Program-made: the position numbers and the translations under genes
Shown here: positions 34,351 through 42,667 of the stretch, in pieces
Numbering within the stretch: position 1 is the stretch's first letter
Layout: each line of letters opens with the position of its first letter
Origin: Sphingobacteriaceae bacterium
GTDB lineage: Bacteria; Bacteroidota; Bacteroidia; B-17B0; Aurantibacillaceae
Length of the DNA stretch: 42,667 nucleotides
Assembly: GCA_023251775.1 (NCBI GenBank)
Contig: JAHEYC010000023.1
Span: 1-42,667, forward strand
Direction of reading: 5' to 3'
Notes under the pieces: model-generated
Told to the model about the DNA's origin: nothing
The model's input: the letters and a program-made list of their open reading frames with translations, nothing else
Databases searched by the model: none

Positions 34351-35826
34351 TTATACTAATTGTTCTATAGGCGTACAAACACCGTTCTCACAAACATAAC
34401 ATTTTAATCGGTCTTTGAACACATACGGTTTATAAATAGATTTATTCAACAACATTCGTAAACATTCTTGTACGCCTTCAATGATACTTGGATGCGGATG
34501 CATCATATCGGCCAATTCGCGTATTCCTTGATTGGTATGAATCAAATAAGCCACCGCTTGAATAGCCGAACTGGCATGTTCACCAACCGCACGCATTCCT
34601 ATAATGCGCATAGCATTATCGTTTGTTACAATGATCTTAAAGAATCCAACCGTTTTGCGCATGGCAATGGCACGCGCGTTGGTAGCATAATCTAATTTCA
34701 CCACTTTGTGCGGAATTCCTTTTGCTACTAATTCTTGTTCGTTCATTCCTACCGCCGCCACTTCGGGATTAAGGAACATGATGGTAGAAATATTTTTGTA
34801 CGATAATGGTTTTACAATTGGACCAAACATCCGCACAACAGCATGACGCGCTTCGCGTTCGCCTACATTTACCAAAGCAACTTCAGTAGTTACATCTCCC
34901 GCCACATAAATATTACTGATATTGGTTTGCGTATCGTCATCCCAAATACTACCGCGCTCATTTAATTTTATTCCGGCGTTCTCTAAACCTAATCCATTCA
35001 CATTTGCTTCTCTTCCAATACTCACTAAGGCCTTTTCTACTTGAAACACTTCTTTTTTTCCATCCTTATAACTTAATTCATATTCAACGCCACCATTTTT
35101 TATTTCCATGCGCACTAAACTTGCGCCATGATGCAAAAGGCATCCTTTCGATTCTAAATTTCTGCTTATGATGTCAGCTATATCTTTATCCTCAAATGGT
35201 AAAATGCGATCGGCTTTATCAATTAATGATACTTTTGTATTTCCCAACAAAGAAAAAATGGTTGCGAATTCACAACCAATAACACCTGCTCCTAACACTA
35301 CCATGCTTTTTGGGAAGTTGGTTAAATTACGAATACCATTGCTGGTCATAATAGTGTGTTCATCCACATTTATGTTTGCAGGTTTGCGCGGACTGCTTCC
35401 TGTACAAATTAAAATATTATCGGCTTTTACTAGTTTAAATGTTCCATCTTCTTTTGTGATGCGAACCGTATGTTTATCTTCAATATATCCTAAACCTCTT
35501 TCATAGAACATTAATGTGTTCTTATATTTTTGGAGGAATTGCAAATGAACTGTCATTTGCGTTTTACGTTCATATACAGCTTCATTCACAATTCGCGAAA
35601 CATCATTAAAGTCTGGCGTAAAATTTGGAACCAATTCTTTTGTGATCTGAACTTTTAAAGCGTGTTCCCATAAAGTTTTAGATGCTAACACACCGTCATA
35701 AACTCCTGCTCCACCTAATTTGAATTTTTCGACAAGCAGAACTTTTTTACCAAAATCAATAGCACGCATAGCACCGGCATAACCGCTCGGGCCTCCACCA
35801 ATAACTACAAGATCATAATGCTCCAT
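34351..35826 (-). CDS. Flavoprotein disulfide-reductase-family oxidoreductase without redox cysteines
   Basis: 491 residues from ATG 35826 (a TTG at 35847 is ignored). FAD motif VVIGGGPSGYAG (8-19), NAD motif VVLGAGVIGCEFA, the second FAD segment NIYVAGDVT, and the dimerisation domain with HPHPSIIEG. It aligns with lipoamide dehydrogenase and soluble transhydrogenase, but the GGTCxxxGCxPSK site reads GGAGVYDGVLASK, so both cysteines are absent (Gly41 and Val46). A Cys-rich tail CYVCENGVC (Cys476, Cys479, Cys484) sits at the C-terminus. The function may be a transhydrogenase or a different NAD(P)H oxidation. Confidence 0.85.
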   Translation of the reverse strand: MEHYDLVVIGGGPSGYAGAMRAIDFGKKVLLVEKFKLGGAGVYDGVLASKTLWEHALKVQITKELVPNFTPDFNDVSRIVNEAVYERKTQMTVHLQFLQKYKNTLMFYERGLGYIEDKHTVRITKEDGTFKLVKADNILICTGSSPRKPANINVDEHTIMTSNGIRNLTNFPKSMVVLGAGVIGCEFATIFSLLGNTKVSLIDKADRILPFEDKDIADIISRNLESKGCLLHHGASLVRMEIKNGGVEYELSYKDGKKEVFQVEKALVSIGREANVNGLGLENAGIKLNERGSIWDDDTQTNISNIYVAGDVTTEVALVNVGEREARHAVVRMFGPIVKPLSYKNISTIMFLNPEVAAVGMNEQELVAKGIPHKVVKLDYATNARAIAMRKTVGFFKIIVTNDNAMRIIGMRAVGEHASSAIQAVAYLIHTNQGIRELADMMHPHPSIIEGVQECLRMLLNKSIYKPYVFKDRLKCYVCENGVCTPIEQLV

Positions 35827-35848
35827 ATTCACTATATGAAGGTACAAG

Positions 35849-35884
35849 AATTATCATTCCCTTTTTTACAAGAGAATGATAATT
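35849..35884. promoter_or_regulatory. 11-bp inverted repeat upstream of the flavoprotein gene
   Basis: AATTATCATTC (35849-35859) and GAATGATAATT (35874-35884) are perfect inverted arms with a 14-base spacer, in the 71-base gap before the flavoprotein ATG. There is no T-run for a terminator on the minus strand. The arms contain TGATAAT, reminiscent of Fur-family half-sites, but the spacing is not the normal Fur box. An operator or attenuator is possible. Confidence 0.35.
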
Positions 35885-35897
35885 TATTTAAATAAGA

Positions 35898-37442
35898 TCA
35901 ATAGGTTATGATACCAAACTTGAACTTTTTACGCTTGATGGCGTAAAATAAAGACTGATTCTTAGAAAGCTGCATCGCAACCTTAGGACGCGTATAGATC
36001 TTTTCTTCCTTTGCAGAGAACATAGCGGTTTTATTAAAATTCCCATCAGAGATATTCATGGCAACGATCACGGTTACCATTTTTCTTCCGATCCCATTTT
36101 TTGTACGTTTTGGATCTGCATCCGGTTTTAAATTCTTAGGATTATCGTTATAAATAAAATTCAATTTGTCGTTCGTCACCACAAATGAATACGACGAATG
36201 ATAACCGCCATCGTTCGCCGAAACCTGAGTTTTAGGAACATGCTTTATCCATTTCACCGAAGCATCCGGGTTAATACTCACAACAATGATATCGTTATAA
36301 TTATAATAATACGTAGTTGTACAACCTCCTTTTGGCTGACACGTTGTAACTGCATTGATATAAAATTGTTCGGCTACCATGATGGCTCCGCCGTTGGGTT
36401 GACTAATAATATAATCAATACTGTAATTATAAAGTTCTTTGTGTTTATCAGCGCGACGAGCCGACATGAATTCCGTTAAAAAATCGGTAGAAAAATCTTT
36501 TGTTCCTTGCGAAAGTACTTGATTCTTTTCTTTGTCAACCGACATAAAAAATGTTCCCGCTAAACCATCCGAACTTTTATTCGAATAGAATCCGCCTATG
36601 GCAATATTCCCTTTTGGAGTGATCACAAAACTAATATCACTAATATATTTATCTCCCAAAGTAATTGGCATTTCTTTTAAAGCCTTTGTTGCGTTATTAT
36701 AAGAGATCATGTTGTAACTATAACTTGGTTTTTTTCTTTCTCTGTCTTCTTTCTCTTTCATTACACTTGCCAACATATAAACTTTACCCGAATTATCAAC
36801 GCGGTAATTGCTGATCGAGAAATTTTTATCCTTGTAAGGTAATTCCAACGAAGCCGACCAAATAGTATTAGTATTCGCATCCAATAATTTGTAAGAGAAT
36901 TTTTCGTTCGCATATTTCTCGTAAGGATCATTACGTGCGATCAATATCTTTGTACTATCGTTCGACACAATAAAACTGAACGACCCGCTATTGCGTTTTT
37001 TATCGGCCATGATCTGATCAACCTCTTTTGGTTGACCTGCCAAACTACCATCGTTGGTATTTATTTTTTGTACGTATGCTATCTTTTTATTTTGATCGCT
37101 AAAATAAGCCGAAGAGAATACAAGAATCTGTCCATTTAAAATGAACATATCTTCATACTGCAATTCTTTTCCATTTACTTCGGGAAGTCTAAATTCCTTT
37201 ACATACTCAAGTGTCATAGTTTTTCTTGAATATTTTTCAATGGCATTTGCTCTCACACTAAAAAATGAGCGCACATTCCTAACACAATAGAACGAATTCT
37301 TATCGCATCCTATCAATCCTGCAATATCCGTTTTGCGTGGTCTAACTAATTCTGGTCCCCACTCTAATTGCGGAGTTTGAGCATTTACATCAACGTAAAC
37401 GAGATTTAAAATACAAAGGCATGCAATAAGTAACTTTTTCAT
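35898..37442 (-). CDS. Secreted protein of unknown function, probably beta-rich
   Basis: 514 residues from ATG 37442, where MKKLLIACLCIL begins a signal peptide cleaved after about residue 21 (NA then Q). An ATG at 37478 would put 12 residues before it and is not preferred. The mature chain is rich in beta-strand segments, Tyr and Asn and Lys, with blocks such as GKVYMLASV and GNIAIGGFYSN that look like blades of a propeller, though I cannot assign a family. It has four Cys, two in the signal or early region and a CQPKGGC pair. Probably periplasmic or surface-associated. Confidence 0.75.
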   Translation of the reverse strand: MKKLLIACLCILNLVYVDVNAQTPQLEWGPELVRPRKTDIAGLIGCDKNSFYCVRNVRSFFSVRANAIEKYSRKTMTLEYVKEFRLPEVNGKELQYEDMFILNGQILVFSSAYFSDQNKKIAYVQKINTNDGSLAGQPKEVDQIMADKKRNSGSFSFIVSNDSTKILIARNDPYEKYANEKFSYKLLDANTNTIWSASLELPYKDKNFSISNYRVDNSGKVYMLASVMKEKEDRERKKPSYSYNMISYNNATKALKEMPITLGDKYISDISFVITPKGNIAIGGFYSNKSSDGLAGTFFMSVDKEKNQVLSQGTKDFSTDFLTEFMSARRADKHKELYNYSIDYIISQPNGGAIMVAEQFYINAVTTCQPKGGCTTTYYYNYNDIIVVSINPDASVKWIKHVPKTQVSANDGGYHSSYSFVVTNDKLNFIYNDNPKNLKPDADPKRTKNGIGRKMVTVIVAMNISDGNFNKTAMFSAKEEKIYTRPKVAMQLSKNQSLFYAIKRKKFKFGIITY

Positions 37443-37590
37443 AATAGTTTTTGCGTCTAAACTAGCAATAAATTCCATTTAAATGAGGCCTAAAAAGCAT
37501 TAGAAAATAAAAAAGAGAAGATTTCTTCATATTTTTCTCTGTTTATTGATTTTCAATTAGTTACAATTTTTTTATTTCCAACTAAATTCC

Positions 37591-37598
37591 TATTTTTG
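37591..37598 (+). promoter_or_regulatory. -7 box of the pyrophosphatase gene
   Basis: TATTTTTG followed by CACC matches the Bacteroidota -7 box and its common downstream context. No clear TTG lies 17-23 bases upstream. The ATG at 37621 is 22 bases after it. Confidence 0.5.
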
Positions 37599-37620
37599 CA
37601 CCCCTACAAATAGTAAAATT

Positions 37621-40419
37621 ATGAACGAGAGTATCATTTATTTAGTTCCCGTACTTGGGATAGTTGGATTAATAGTAATGGCCATAAAATCGGCCTGGGT
37701 TAGTAAACAAGATGCAGGTGATAAGAACATGCAAGAATTGGCGGGTTACATTGCCGATGGCGCCATGGCATTTTTAAAAGCCGAATGGAAAGTGTTAAGC
37801 ATTTTTGTTGTATTTGCCGCAGCTTTATTAGCGTATTCAGGAACAATTCACGAAGTAAAAGGAGTACATATCCATTCGAGTTGGATCATTTCAGTGGCAT
37901 TTATTATAGGTGCTGTTTTTTCGGCGACCGCAGGATATATTGGAATGAAAGTAGCTACAAAAGCTAACGTTCGTACCACACAAGCGGCGCGCACAAGTTT
38001 AAAACAAGCGTTAAGGGTTTCGTTCACCGGTGGAACAGTAATGGGATTAGGTGTTGCAGGTTTAGCTGTGTTAGGTTTAGGTGGATTATTCATTGCCTTC
38101 TTAGCCATATTTCAAAATTTAGGAGCCGATCAAGTAAAAACGGCGATCGAAGTATTAACAGGATTTTCTTTAGGTGCAGAATCAATTGCATTATTTGCAC
38201 GCGTTGGTGGTGGTATTTATACTAAGGCTGCCGATGTTGGCGCTGATCTTGTTGGAAAAGTGGAAGCAGGAATTCCTGAAGATGATGTTCGTAATCCCGC
38301 AACCATTGCTGATAACGTTGGTGATAATGTAGGCGACGTTGCCGGAATGGGCGCCGATCTTTTTGGATCTTATGTTGCAACAATTTTAGCAACTATGGTA
38401 TTAGGACAAGAAATTACATTGAAAGATAATTTCGGTGGTATGTCGCCAATATTATTACCAATGGTGATCTGTGGTCTTGGAATTATTTTCTCAATTGTTG
38501 GAACTTGGTTTGTAACAATTAAAGATGAAAAGTCGAATGTGCAAAATGCATTGAACATGGGTAACTGGTCGTCGATGATCTTAACTGTGATCGCTTCTTA
38601 TTTTGTTGTGAATTGGATGTTACCCGATGGCGAGATCTTTTTACGCGATACACACTTTACAAAAATGGGAGTTTTCTTAGCCATATTAGTTGGAACAGTT
38701 GTTGGCGCTATTATGAGTATTGTAACTGAATATTACACGGCTATGGGTAAAAAACCTGTATTGTCAATTATTCAACAATCATCTACAGGTCACGCAACAA
38801 ATATCATTGGTGGTTTATCGGTTGGTATGAAATCAACGGTTATTCCAATTCTAACTTTGGCGGGCGGTATCATGGGTTCTTATTATTGCGCAGGATTATA
38901 TGGTGTAGCAATTGCAGCTGCAGGTATGATGGCAACAACAGCAATGCAATTAGCTATTGATGCATTTGGACCAATTGCCGATAACGCAGGTGGAATTGCA
39001 GAGATGAGTCAATTACCTCCCGAAGTTCGTGAACGTACAGATAATTTAGATGCAGTAGGAAATACAACTGCAGCAACCGGAAAAGGTTTTGCTATTGCAT
39101 CTGCAGCCTTAACATCCTTAGCATTGTTTGCAGCGTTTGTTGGTATCGCAGGAATTTCTGCAATTGATATTTACAAAGCGCCTGTACTTGCAGGTTTATT
39201 TGTGGGTGGAATGATCCCGTTTATTTTTTCTGCATTATGTATTCAAGCCGTTGGTAAAGCAGCCATGGATATGGTGCAAGAAGTTCGTCGCCAGTTCCGC
39301 GAAATTCCGGGTATCATGGAATACAAAGCAAAACCTGAATACGAAAAATGTGTAGCCATTTCTACCAAAGCATCTATCCGCGAAATGATGATGCCGGGCG
39401 CTATTGCATTAATTACGCCTGTACTAGTTGGTTTTATTTTTGGTCCTGAAGTATTAGGAGGTTTATTAGCCGGTGTAACTGTGAGTGGTGTGTTGATGGG
39501 AATTTTCCAAAGCAACGCCGGTGGTGCATGGGATAATGCAAAAAAATCATTTGAAAAAGGTGTGATGATCAACGGTGAGATGTTCTACAAAAAATCAGAG
39601 CCGCACAAAGCATCCGTAACAGGAGATACAGTTGGTGATCCTTTTAAAGACACCTCTGGTCCTTCGATGAATATCTTAATTAAATTAATGAGTATCGTTT
39701 CCTTAGTTATTGCGCCTTATATAGCAGTAGTTGGAAGCGGTGCAGGACATGGCGAACAAGTCATAAACAAAGAAGTTGTTGTATTGAATATTAACGGTGA
39801 AGAAATGACATTTACTTCCAAAGCTCAAGCTGATAGCGCCATGGCTGCAAATACAAAGAGCATCGACGAAGTAAAAGGTTTATTTATTGTTGATGGTGCA
39901 CACAGTTCGGTTGACTTTAGCGTGAAACATATCATTACGTATACAAAAGGAACAATTTTGATCGATAGTGGTTTTGTATATATTGATAATCCAAGTGGTT
40001 CAAAAATATATGCACGTTTGGATATGACAACATTAAGAACGCAGAATGATATGCGCGATGAACATTTGAAGAACAAAGAAACATTCTTTAATGCTCCTAA
40101 ATTCCCTAAGGCAATTTTTGAAGCAACCGAGATCGTTAAGAACGAAGCAAATGTAATGTATCCATATATTGCAAAAGGTAAATTAACCATGAAAGGTGTG
40201 ACCAAAGATGTTGAATTGAATTTCAAATACATTGGCACAAACGATATTGAAGAGAATTATGTTGACGACAAAGGAAAACAAATAAACAGAAAAGTTGCTA
40301 TCTCAGGTTTTGAAGGAGAGATGATGATCAACCGTGATGCTTTTGGCATTGGCGGTGGAGGTGCAACAGAAGATGTAAAAGTTGAAATAACACTTGAAGC
40401 GCAACAAGAGAAGAAGTAA
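37621..40419 (+). CDS. hppA: Membrane pyrophosphatase fused to a C-terminal YceI domain
   Basis: 932 residues. Residues 1-705 are a complete 16-helix ion-pumping pyrophosphatase, with the catalytic [35 protein letters not shown] region (205-239, given in family order) and [10 protein letters not shown] (480-489). Ala in the TTAA position marks the K+-dependent type. The Glu usual in DLFESY is Gly249, while Glu187 stands in GAESIALF where Ser is usual. From memory that relocation marks the Flavobacterium-type H+ pump. A linker (706-753) leads to a YceI domain (754-928: [14 protein letters not shown], then [12 protein letters not shown]). Because both pyrophosphatase termini face outward, the YceI part would lie in the periplasm. 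No frameshift was seen at the junction. Confidence 0.93.
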   Translation: MNESIIYLVPVLGIVGLIVMAIKSAWVSKQDAGDKNMQELAGYIADGAMAFLKAEWKVLSIFVVFAAALLAYSGTIHEVKGVHIHSSWIISVAFIIGAVFSATAGYIGMKVATKANVRTTQAARTSLKQALRVSFTGGTVMGLGVAGLAVLGLGGLFIAFLAIFQNLGADQVKTAIEVLTGFSLGAESIALFARVGGGIYTKAADVGADLVGKVEAGIPEDDVRNPATIADNVGDNVGDVAGMGADLFGSYVATILATMVLGQEITLKDNFGGMSPILLPMVICGLGIIFSIVGTWFVTIKDEKSNVQNALNMGNWSSMILTVIASYFVVNWMLPDGEIFLRDTHFTKMGVFLAILVGTVVGAIMSIVTEYYTAMGKKPVLSIIQQSSTGHATNIIGGLSVGMKSTVIPILTLAGGIMGSYYCAGLYGVAIAAAGMMATTAMQLAIDAFGPIADNAGGIAEMSQLPPEVRERTDNLDAVGNTTAATGKGFAIASAALTSLALFAAFVGIAGISAIDIYKAPVLAGLFVGGMIPFIFSALCIQAVGKAAMDMVQEVRRQFREIPGIMEYKAKPEYEKCVAISTKASIREMMMPGAIALITPVLVGFIFGPEVLGGLLAGVTVSGVLMGIFQSNAGGAWDNAKKSFEKGVMINGEMFYKKSEPHKASVTGDTVGDPFKDTSGPSMNILIKLMSIVSLVIAPYIAVVGSGAGHGEQVINKEVVVLNINGEEMTFTSKAQADSAMAANTKSIDEVKGLFIVDGAHSSVDFSVKHIITYTKGTILIDSGFVYIDNPSGSKIYARLDMTTLRTQNDMRDEHLKNKETFFNAPKFPKAIFEATEIVKNEANVMYPYIAKGKLTMKGVTKDVELNFKYIGTNDIEENYVDDKGKQINRKVAISGFEGEMMINRDAFGIGGGGATEDVKVEITLEAQQEKK

Positions 40420-40440
40420 GAAAACTAGATCTTATGATAC

Positions 40441-40470
40441 AAAACCCCATCCGAAACGATGGGGTTTTTT
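40441..40470 (+). terminator. Rho-independent terminator of the pyrophosphatase gene
   Basis: CCCCATC (40445-40451) and GATGGGG (40458-40464) form a 7-bp GC-rich stem with a 6-base loop, followed by six T residues (40465-40470). An A-run ahead of the stem extends it. It lies 21 bases after the stop. Confidence 0.85.
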
Positions 40471-40504
40471 GTTTTGATAATTTTCCTATCTTTAATTATA
40501 TTTT

Positions 40505-42667
40505 ATGAAAATGAAAAGAATAATATCTCATCTTGTTTGTTGTGTGATAGTATTAAGTTCCGTTGCACAAAACAACTTCATTACTCCAAGAACCCATGCC
40601 GGATTACGCTTTACTGAAAATAAAGGGCAGTGGGAAAGTAATATCAATTATAAGGTAAGGATGAGCAATGGAAATATTTATTTAGAAAATAATAAACTCA
40701 CCTACTTCCTTTTTGATCAGGAAAAACTAAAGAGTTTTCATATGGGTGGAATTGGTAAATACAATGGGGATGGCAATGTTAAAGGGCATGCGTACCAAAC
40801 TGAATTTATGAATTGTGATAAACCTGAGATGGTTGCAACTGACGCTCTATCCAATTATGAAAATTATTTTATTGGTAACGATCAAAAAAAATGGGCTAGC
40901 GGTGTAAGTAACTTCAAACGAGTTTTGTATTCAAATATCTATTCAAATATCGATGTTGAATTTCTAACTAATGATCATCAACTGAAATACAATTATTATA
41001 TAAAACCCGGAGCTGACGCTTCCAATATCAAACTTAAATACACTGGCGCTTCATCATTAAAAATTGAGAATGGTAAACTAATTATCGAAACAAGTATTGG
41101 AGATGTTATAGAAGAAAAACCGATCGCCTTACAAGTCATTAACTCTCAAACCATACAAATTCCTTGCGTTTATAAATTAATAGGAGATGTGGTTTCTTTT
41201 GAAATAAGTAATTATGATAAGTCGAAAACATTGATCATTGATCCGGTGCTTGCGTTTGCCGCACAAAGCGGAAGTACAGCAGATAATTTTGGGATGACGG
41301 CAACTTACGATTCGCAAGGAAATCTTTATGCGGGAGGAACTGTATTTGCGTTAGGGTATCCAACAACAACCGGGGCTTATTCAAATGTATTTAATGGCCC
41401 TACGGGTGGTGGCACGGATGTGGTGATCACAAAATATAATTCAATTGGAACTGCACAATTATATTCCACATATCTTGGAGGTAATGAAAGCGAAATAGTT
41501 ACAAGCCTCGTTGTTAACTCTAACAATGAACTTTATTTGCATGGCGCAACAGGTTCTTCCAATTTCCCAATACCATCAGGAGGATTTGATAATTCTTATA
41601 ACGGCGGAACTTCTCTTGCTTTTATATTCAATGGCACAACCTTTAATACGGGTACAGATATTTATATTTGTAGATTCAATGCTTCCGGAACCAATTTACT
41701 TGGCTCTACTTACATGGGTGGTACCGATAATGATGGTGTAAATCATGTGAACAGCATTGTGAATTATAATGGATATTCAACATTTGCATGTCCGATTTTA
41801 AATGTTGTACCATATGCCTTAACAGAATATAAAGCGGACTCTTTACAATGGAATTACGGCGATCAATATCGAGGAGAGATCCAACTTGATAAAACAGGCA
41901 ATGTGTATGTTTCAAGCTCAACACGCTCTTCTAATTTTCCAACACTAAATGGTTTTGATATTACTTTGGGCGGAAAACAAGATGCAGTTCTGTTTAAGTT
42001 AGATCCAACTCTTAGTAATTTAATATGGTCAAGTTATCTTGGTGGTTCAGGAAACGATGCCGGATATTCCCTTATTGTAACTGATTCTTCCCACGTATAT
42101 GCAACAGGCGGAACTTTTAGTTCAGATTTTCCTGTAATTCCAGGTTGTTATAGTACCATATATAATGGAGGAAAAGCTGATGGTTATATTGTGAAGATAA
42201 ATTCTGCCGGTAGCGCTATTCTTAAAGGAACTTATATTGGAACAAACGCTTATGATCAATCATATTTTGTTGAAAAAGACAACAGTAATAACATTTATGT
42301 ATTTGGCCAATCAGAAGGTAATATGCCTGTTATTGGCCCTGTTTATTCAAATCCTAACTCACATCAATTTGTTTCAAAGCTAGATAATCAACTTTCTAAT
42401 ATGATCAGATCAACAGTTATTGGCAGCGGACAATCAACCATTGATATATCACCTTCCGCATTTTCGGTTGATCATTGCGGTAATATTTATCTTTCCGGAT
42501 GGGGTGGTAACATTACGTTCACAAATCAGATCAGTGGAATGCCCACAACAGGAAATGCTTTATATCCTTCAGCACCGAATGGTTTCGATTTTTATTTTAT
42601 GTCTCTTACTGCAAATATGTCTGCGATCATTTACGGTTCTTATTTTGGAGGTAACTGCAGCAGTGAA
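40505..42667 (+). CDS. SBBP-repeat surface protein, N-terminal part (cut by right edge)
   Basis: The frame from ATG 40505 stays open for 721 codons to the edge. A signal peptide ends near residue 22 (VLSSVAQ). Next is FTENKGQW, the opening block of a Bacteroidota surface-protein family, and a beta-rich domain to about 250. SBBP-type beta-propeller repeats follow, with DSQGNLYAGGT, YSTYLGGNESE, LWSSYLGGSGND-like and YFGGNCSSE units spaced about 60 residues apart. Such proteins usually end in PKD and type IX sorting domains, which would be past the edge. An in-frame ATG at 40511 is an alternative start. Confidence 0.85.
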   Translation, partial: MKMKRIISHLVCCVIVLSSVAQNNFITPRTHAGLRFTENKGQWESNINYKVRMSNGNIYLENNKLTYFLFDQEKLKSFHMGGIGKYNGDGNVKGHAYQTEFMNCDKPEMVATDALSNYENYFIGNDQKKWASGVSNFKRVLYSNIYSNIDVEFLTNDHQLKYNYYIKPGADASNIKLKYTGASSLKIENGKLIIETSIGDVIEEKPIALQVINSQTIQIPCVYKLIGDVVSFEISNYDKSKTLIIDPVLAFAAQSGSTADNFGMTATYDSQGNLYAGGTVFALGYPTTTGAYSNVFNGPTGGGTDVVITKYNSIGTAQLYSTYLGGNESEIVTSLVVNSNNELYLHGATGSSNFPIPSGGFDNSYNGGTSLAFIFNGTTFNTGTDIYICRFNASGTNLLGSTYMGGTDNDGVNHVNSIVNYNGYSTFACPILNVVPYALTEYKADSLQWNYGDQYRGEIQLDKTGNVYVSSSTRSSNFPTLNGFDITLGGKQDAVLFKLDPTLSNLIWSSYLGGSGNDAGYSLIVTDSSHVYATGGTFSSDFPVIPGCYSTIYNGGKADGYIVKINSAGSAILKGTYIGTNAYDQSYFVEKDNSNNIYVFGQSEGNMPVIGPVYSNPNSHQFVSKLDNQLSNMIRSTVIGSGQSTIDISPSAFSVDHCGNIYLSGWGGNITFTNQISGMPTTGNALYPSAPNGFDFYFMSLTANMSAIIYGSYFGGNCSSE

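Noticed and set aside
37443-37478. ATG 37478 as the start of the secreted unknown
   Set aside because: The signal peptide begins at the in-frame ATG 37442; the extra 12 residues would bury it.
40471-40504. A promoter for the SBBP-repeat gene (TATCTTTA near 40487)
   Set aside because: The -7 box has one mismatch and the nearest upstream TTG is only 15 bases away, so I did not list it.
1-42667. CRISPR arrays, transposases, integrases, phage genes, tRNA or rRNA
   Set aside because: None was seen by reading; the repeats found are the kinase hexamers and the intergenic inverted repeat.

Overview
The window reads as a chromosomal segment of a low-GC member of the Bacteroidota, probably class Bacteroidia. 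No finer placement is supported. The signs are a type IX secretion (gliding-motility type) C-terminal domain, a SprB-type repeat, an UpxY-type antiterminator, a Bacteroidota-type exosortase with a PID-CTERM substrate, several TAnnTTTG promoter boxes, and a Flavobacterium-like K+-dependent membrane pyrophosphatase. No rRNA, tRNA, CRISPR array, transposase or phage gene was found. No stretch longer than 300 bases lacks a gene.

Region 1 (1-18002, all minus strand) is a cell-surface polysaccharide locus read right to left. It begins with a Wzc-like tyrosine autokinase whose tail is a Gly-Tyr repeat. A winged-helix regulator follows, with a perfect palindrome at its start codon, then a structured leader and an UpxY-type antiterminator. 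Sugar and lipid-linked assembly genes come next: an SDR epimerase, a polyprenyl-phosphate-sugar-synthase-like GT2, and a multipass GT-C-like protein. Export is by an ABC pair, Wzm and Wzt, with a glycan-binding tail on Wzt. The remaining genes are tailoring enzymes: a second SDR, a DegT aminotransferase, an AsnB-like amidotransferase, a sulfotransferase, an APS-kinase-like protein, a SAM methyltransferase, a PEP-synthase/rifampin-phosphotransferase-like enzyme and an MBOAT acyltransferase cut by the left edge. Most neighbours overlap or lie within 5 bases, so this looks like one long operon continuing to the left.

Region 2 (18095-20605, plus strand) is divergent from it. It holds a 72-residue PID-CTERM protein, an exosortase with Cys, Arg and His catalytic candidates, a four-helix membrane protein, and glyA overlapping the last by 26 bases. 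The mature exosortase substrate would be only about 20 residues, rich in Pro with two Cys. With the adjacent Wzc this looks like a dedicated system coupling a tiny surface peptide to polysaccharide export.

Region 3 (20630-28227) has an inverted-repeat element, a bifunctional RelA/SpoT, a secreted unknown, a membrane zinc aminopeptidase-like protein and two tandem 505-residue thioredoxin-fold paralogues.

Region 4 (28230-42667) has a PKD/SprB-repeat surface protein with a type IX sorting domain, a helical-repeat unknown, a XylR_N/V4R-HisKA_2 histidine kinase, a DUF3307 membrane protein, a flavoprotein disulfide-reductase homologue without its redox cysteines, a secreted unknown, a membrane pyrophosphatase fused to a YceI domain, and a right-edge-truncated SBBP-repeat surface protein.

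The most notable items are the exosortase/PID-CTERM module, the pyrophosphatase-YceI fusion, the palindrome on the start codon of the winged-helix gene, the Gly-Tyr hexamer repeat in the kinase, and the adjacent phosphotransferase and methyltransferase that could cap the glycan.
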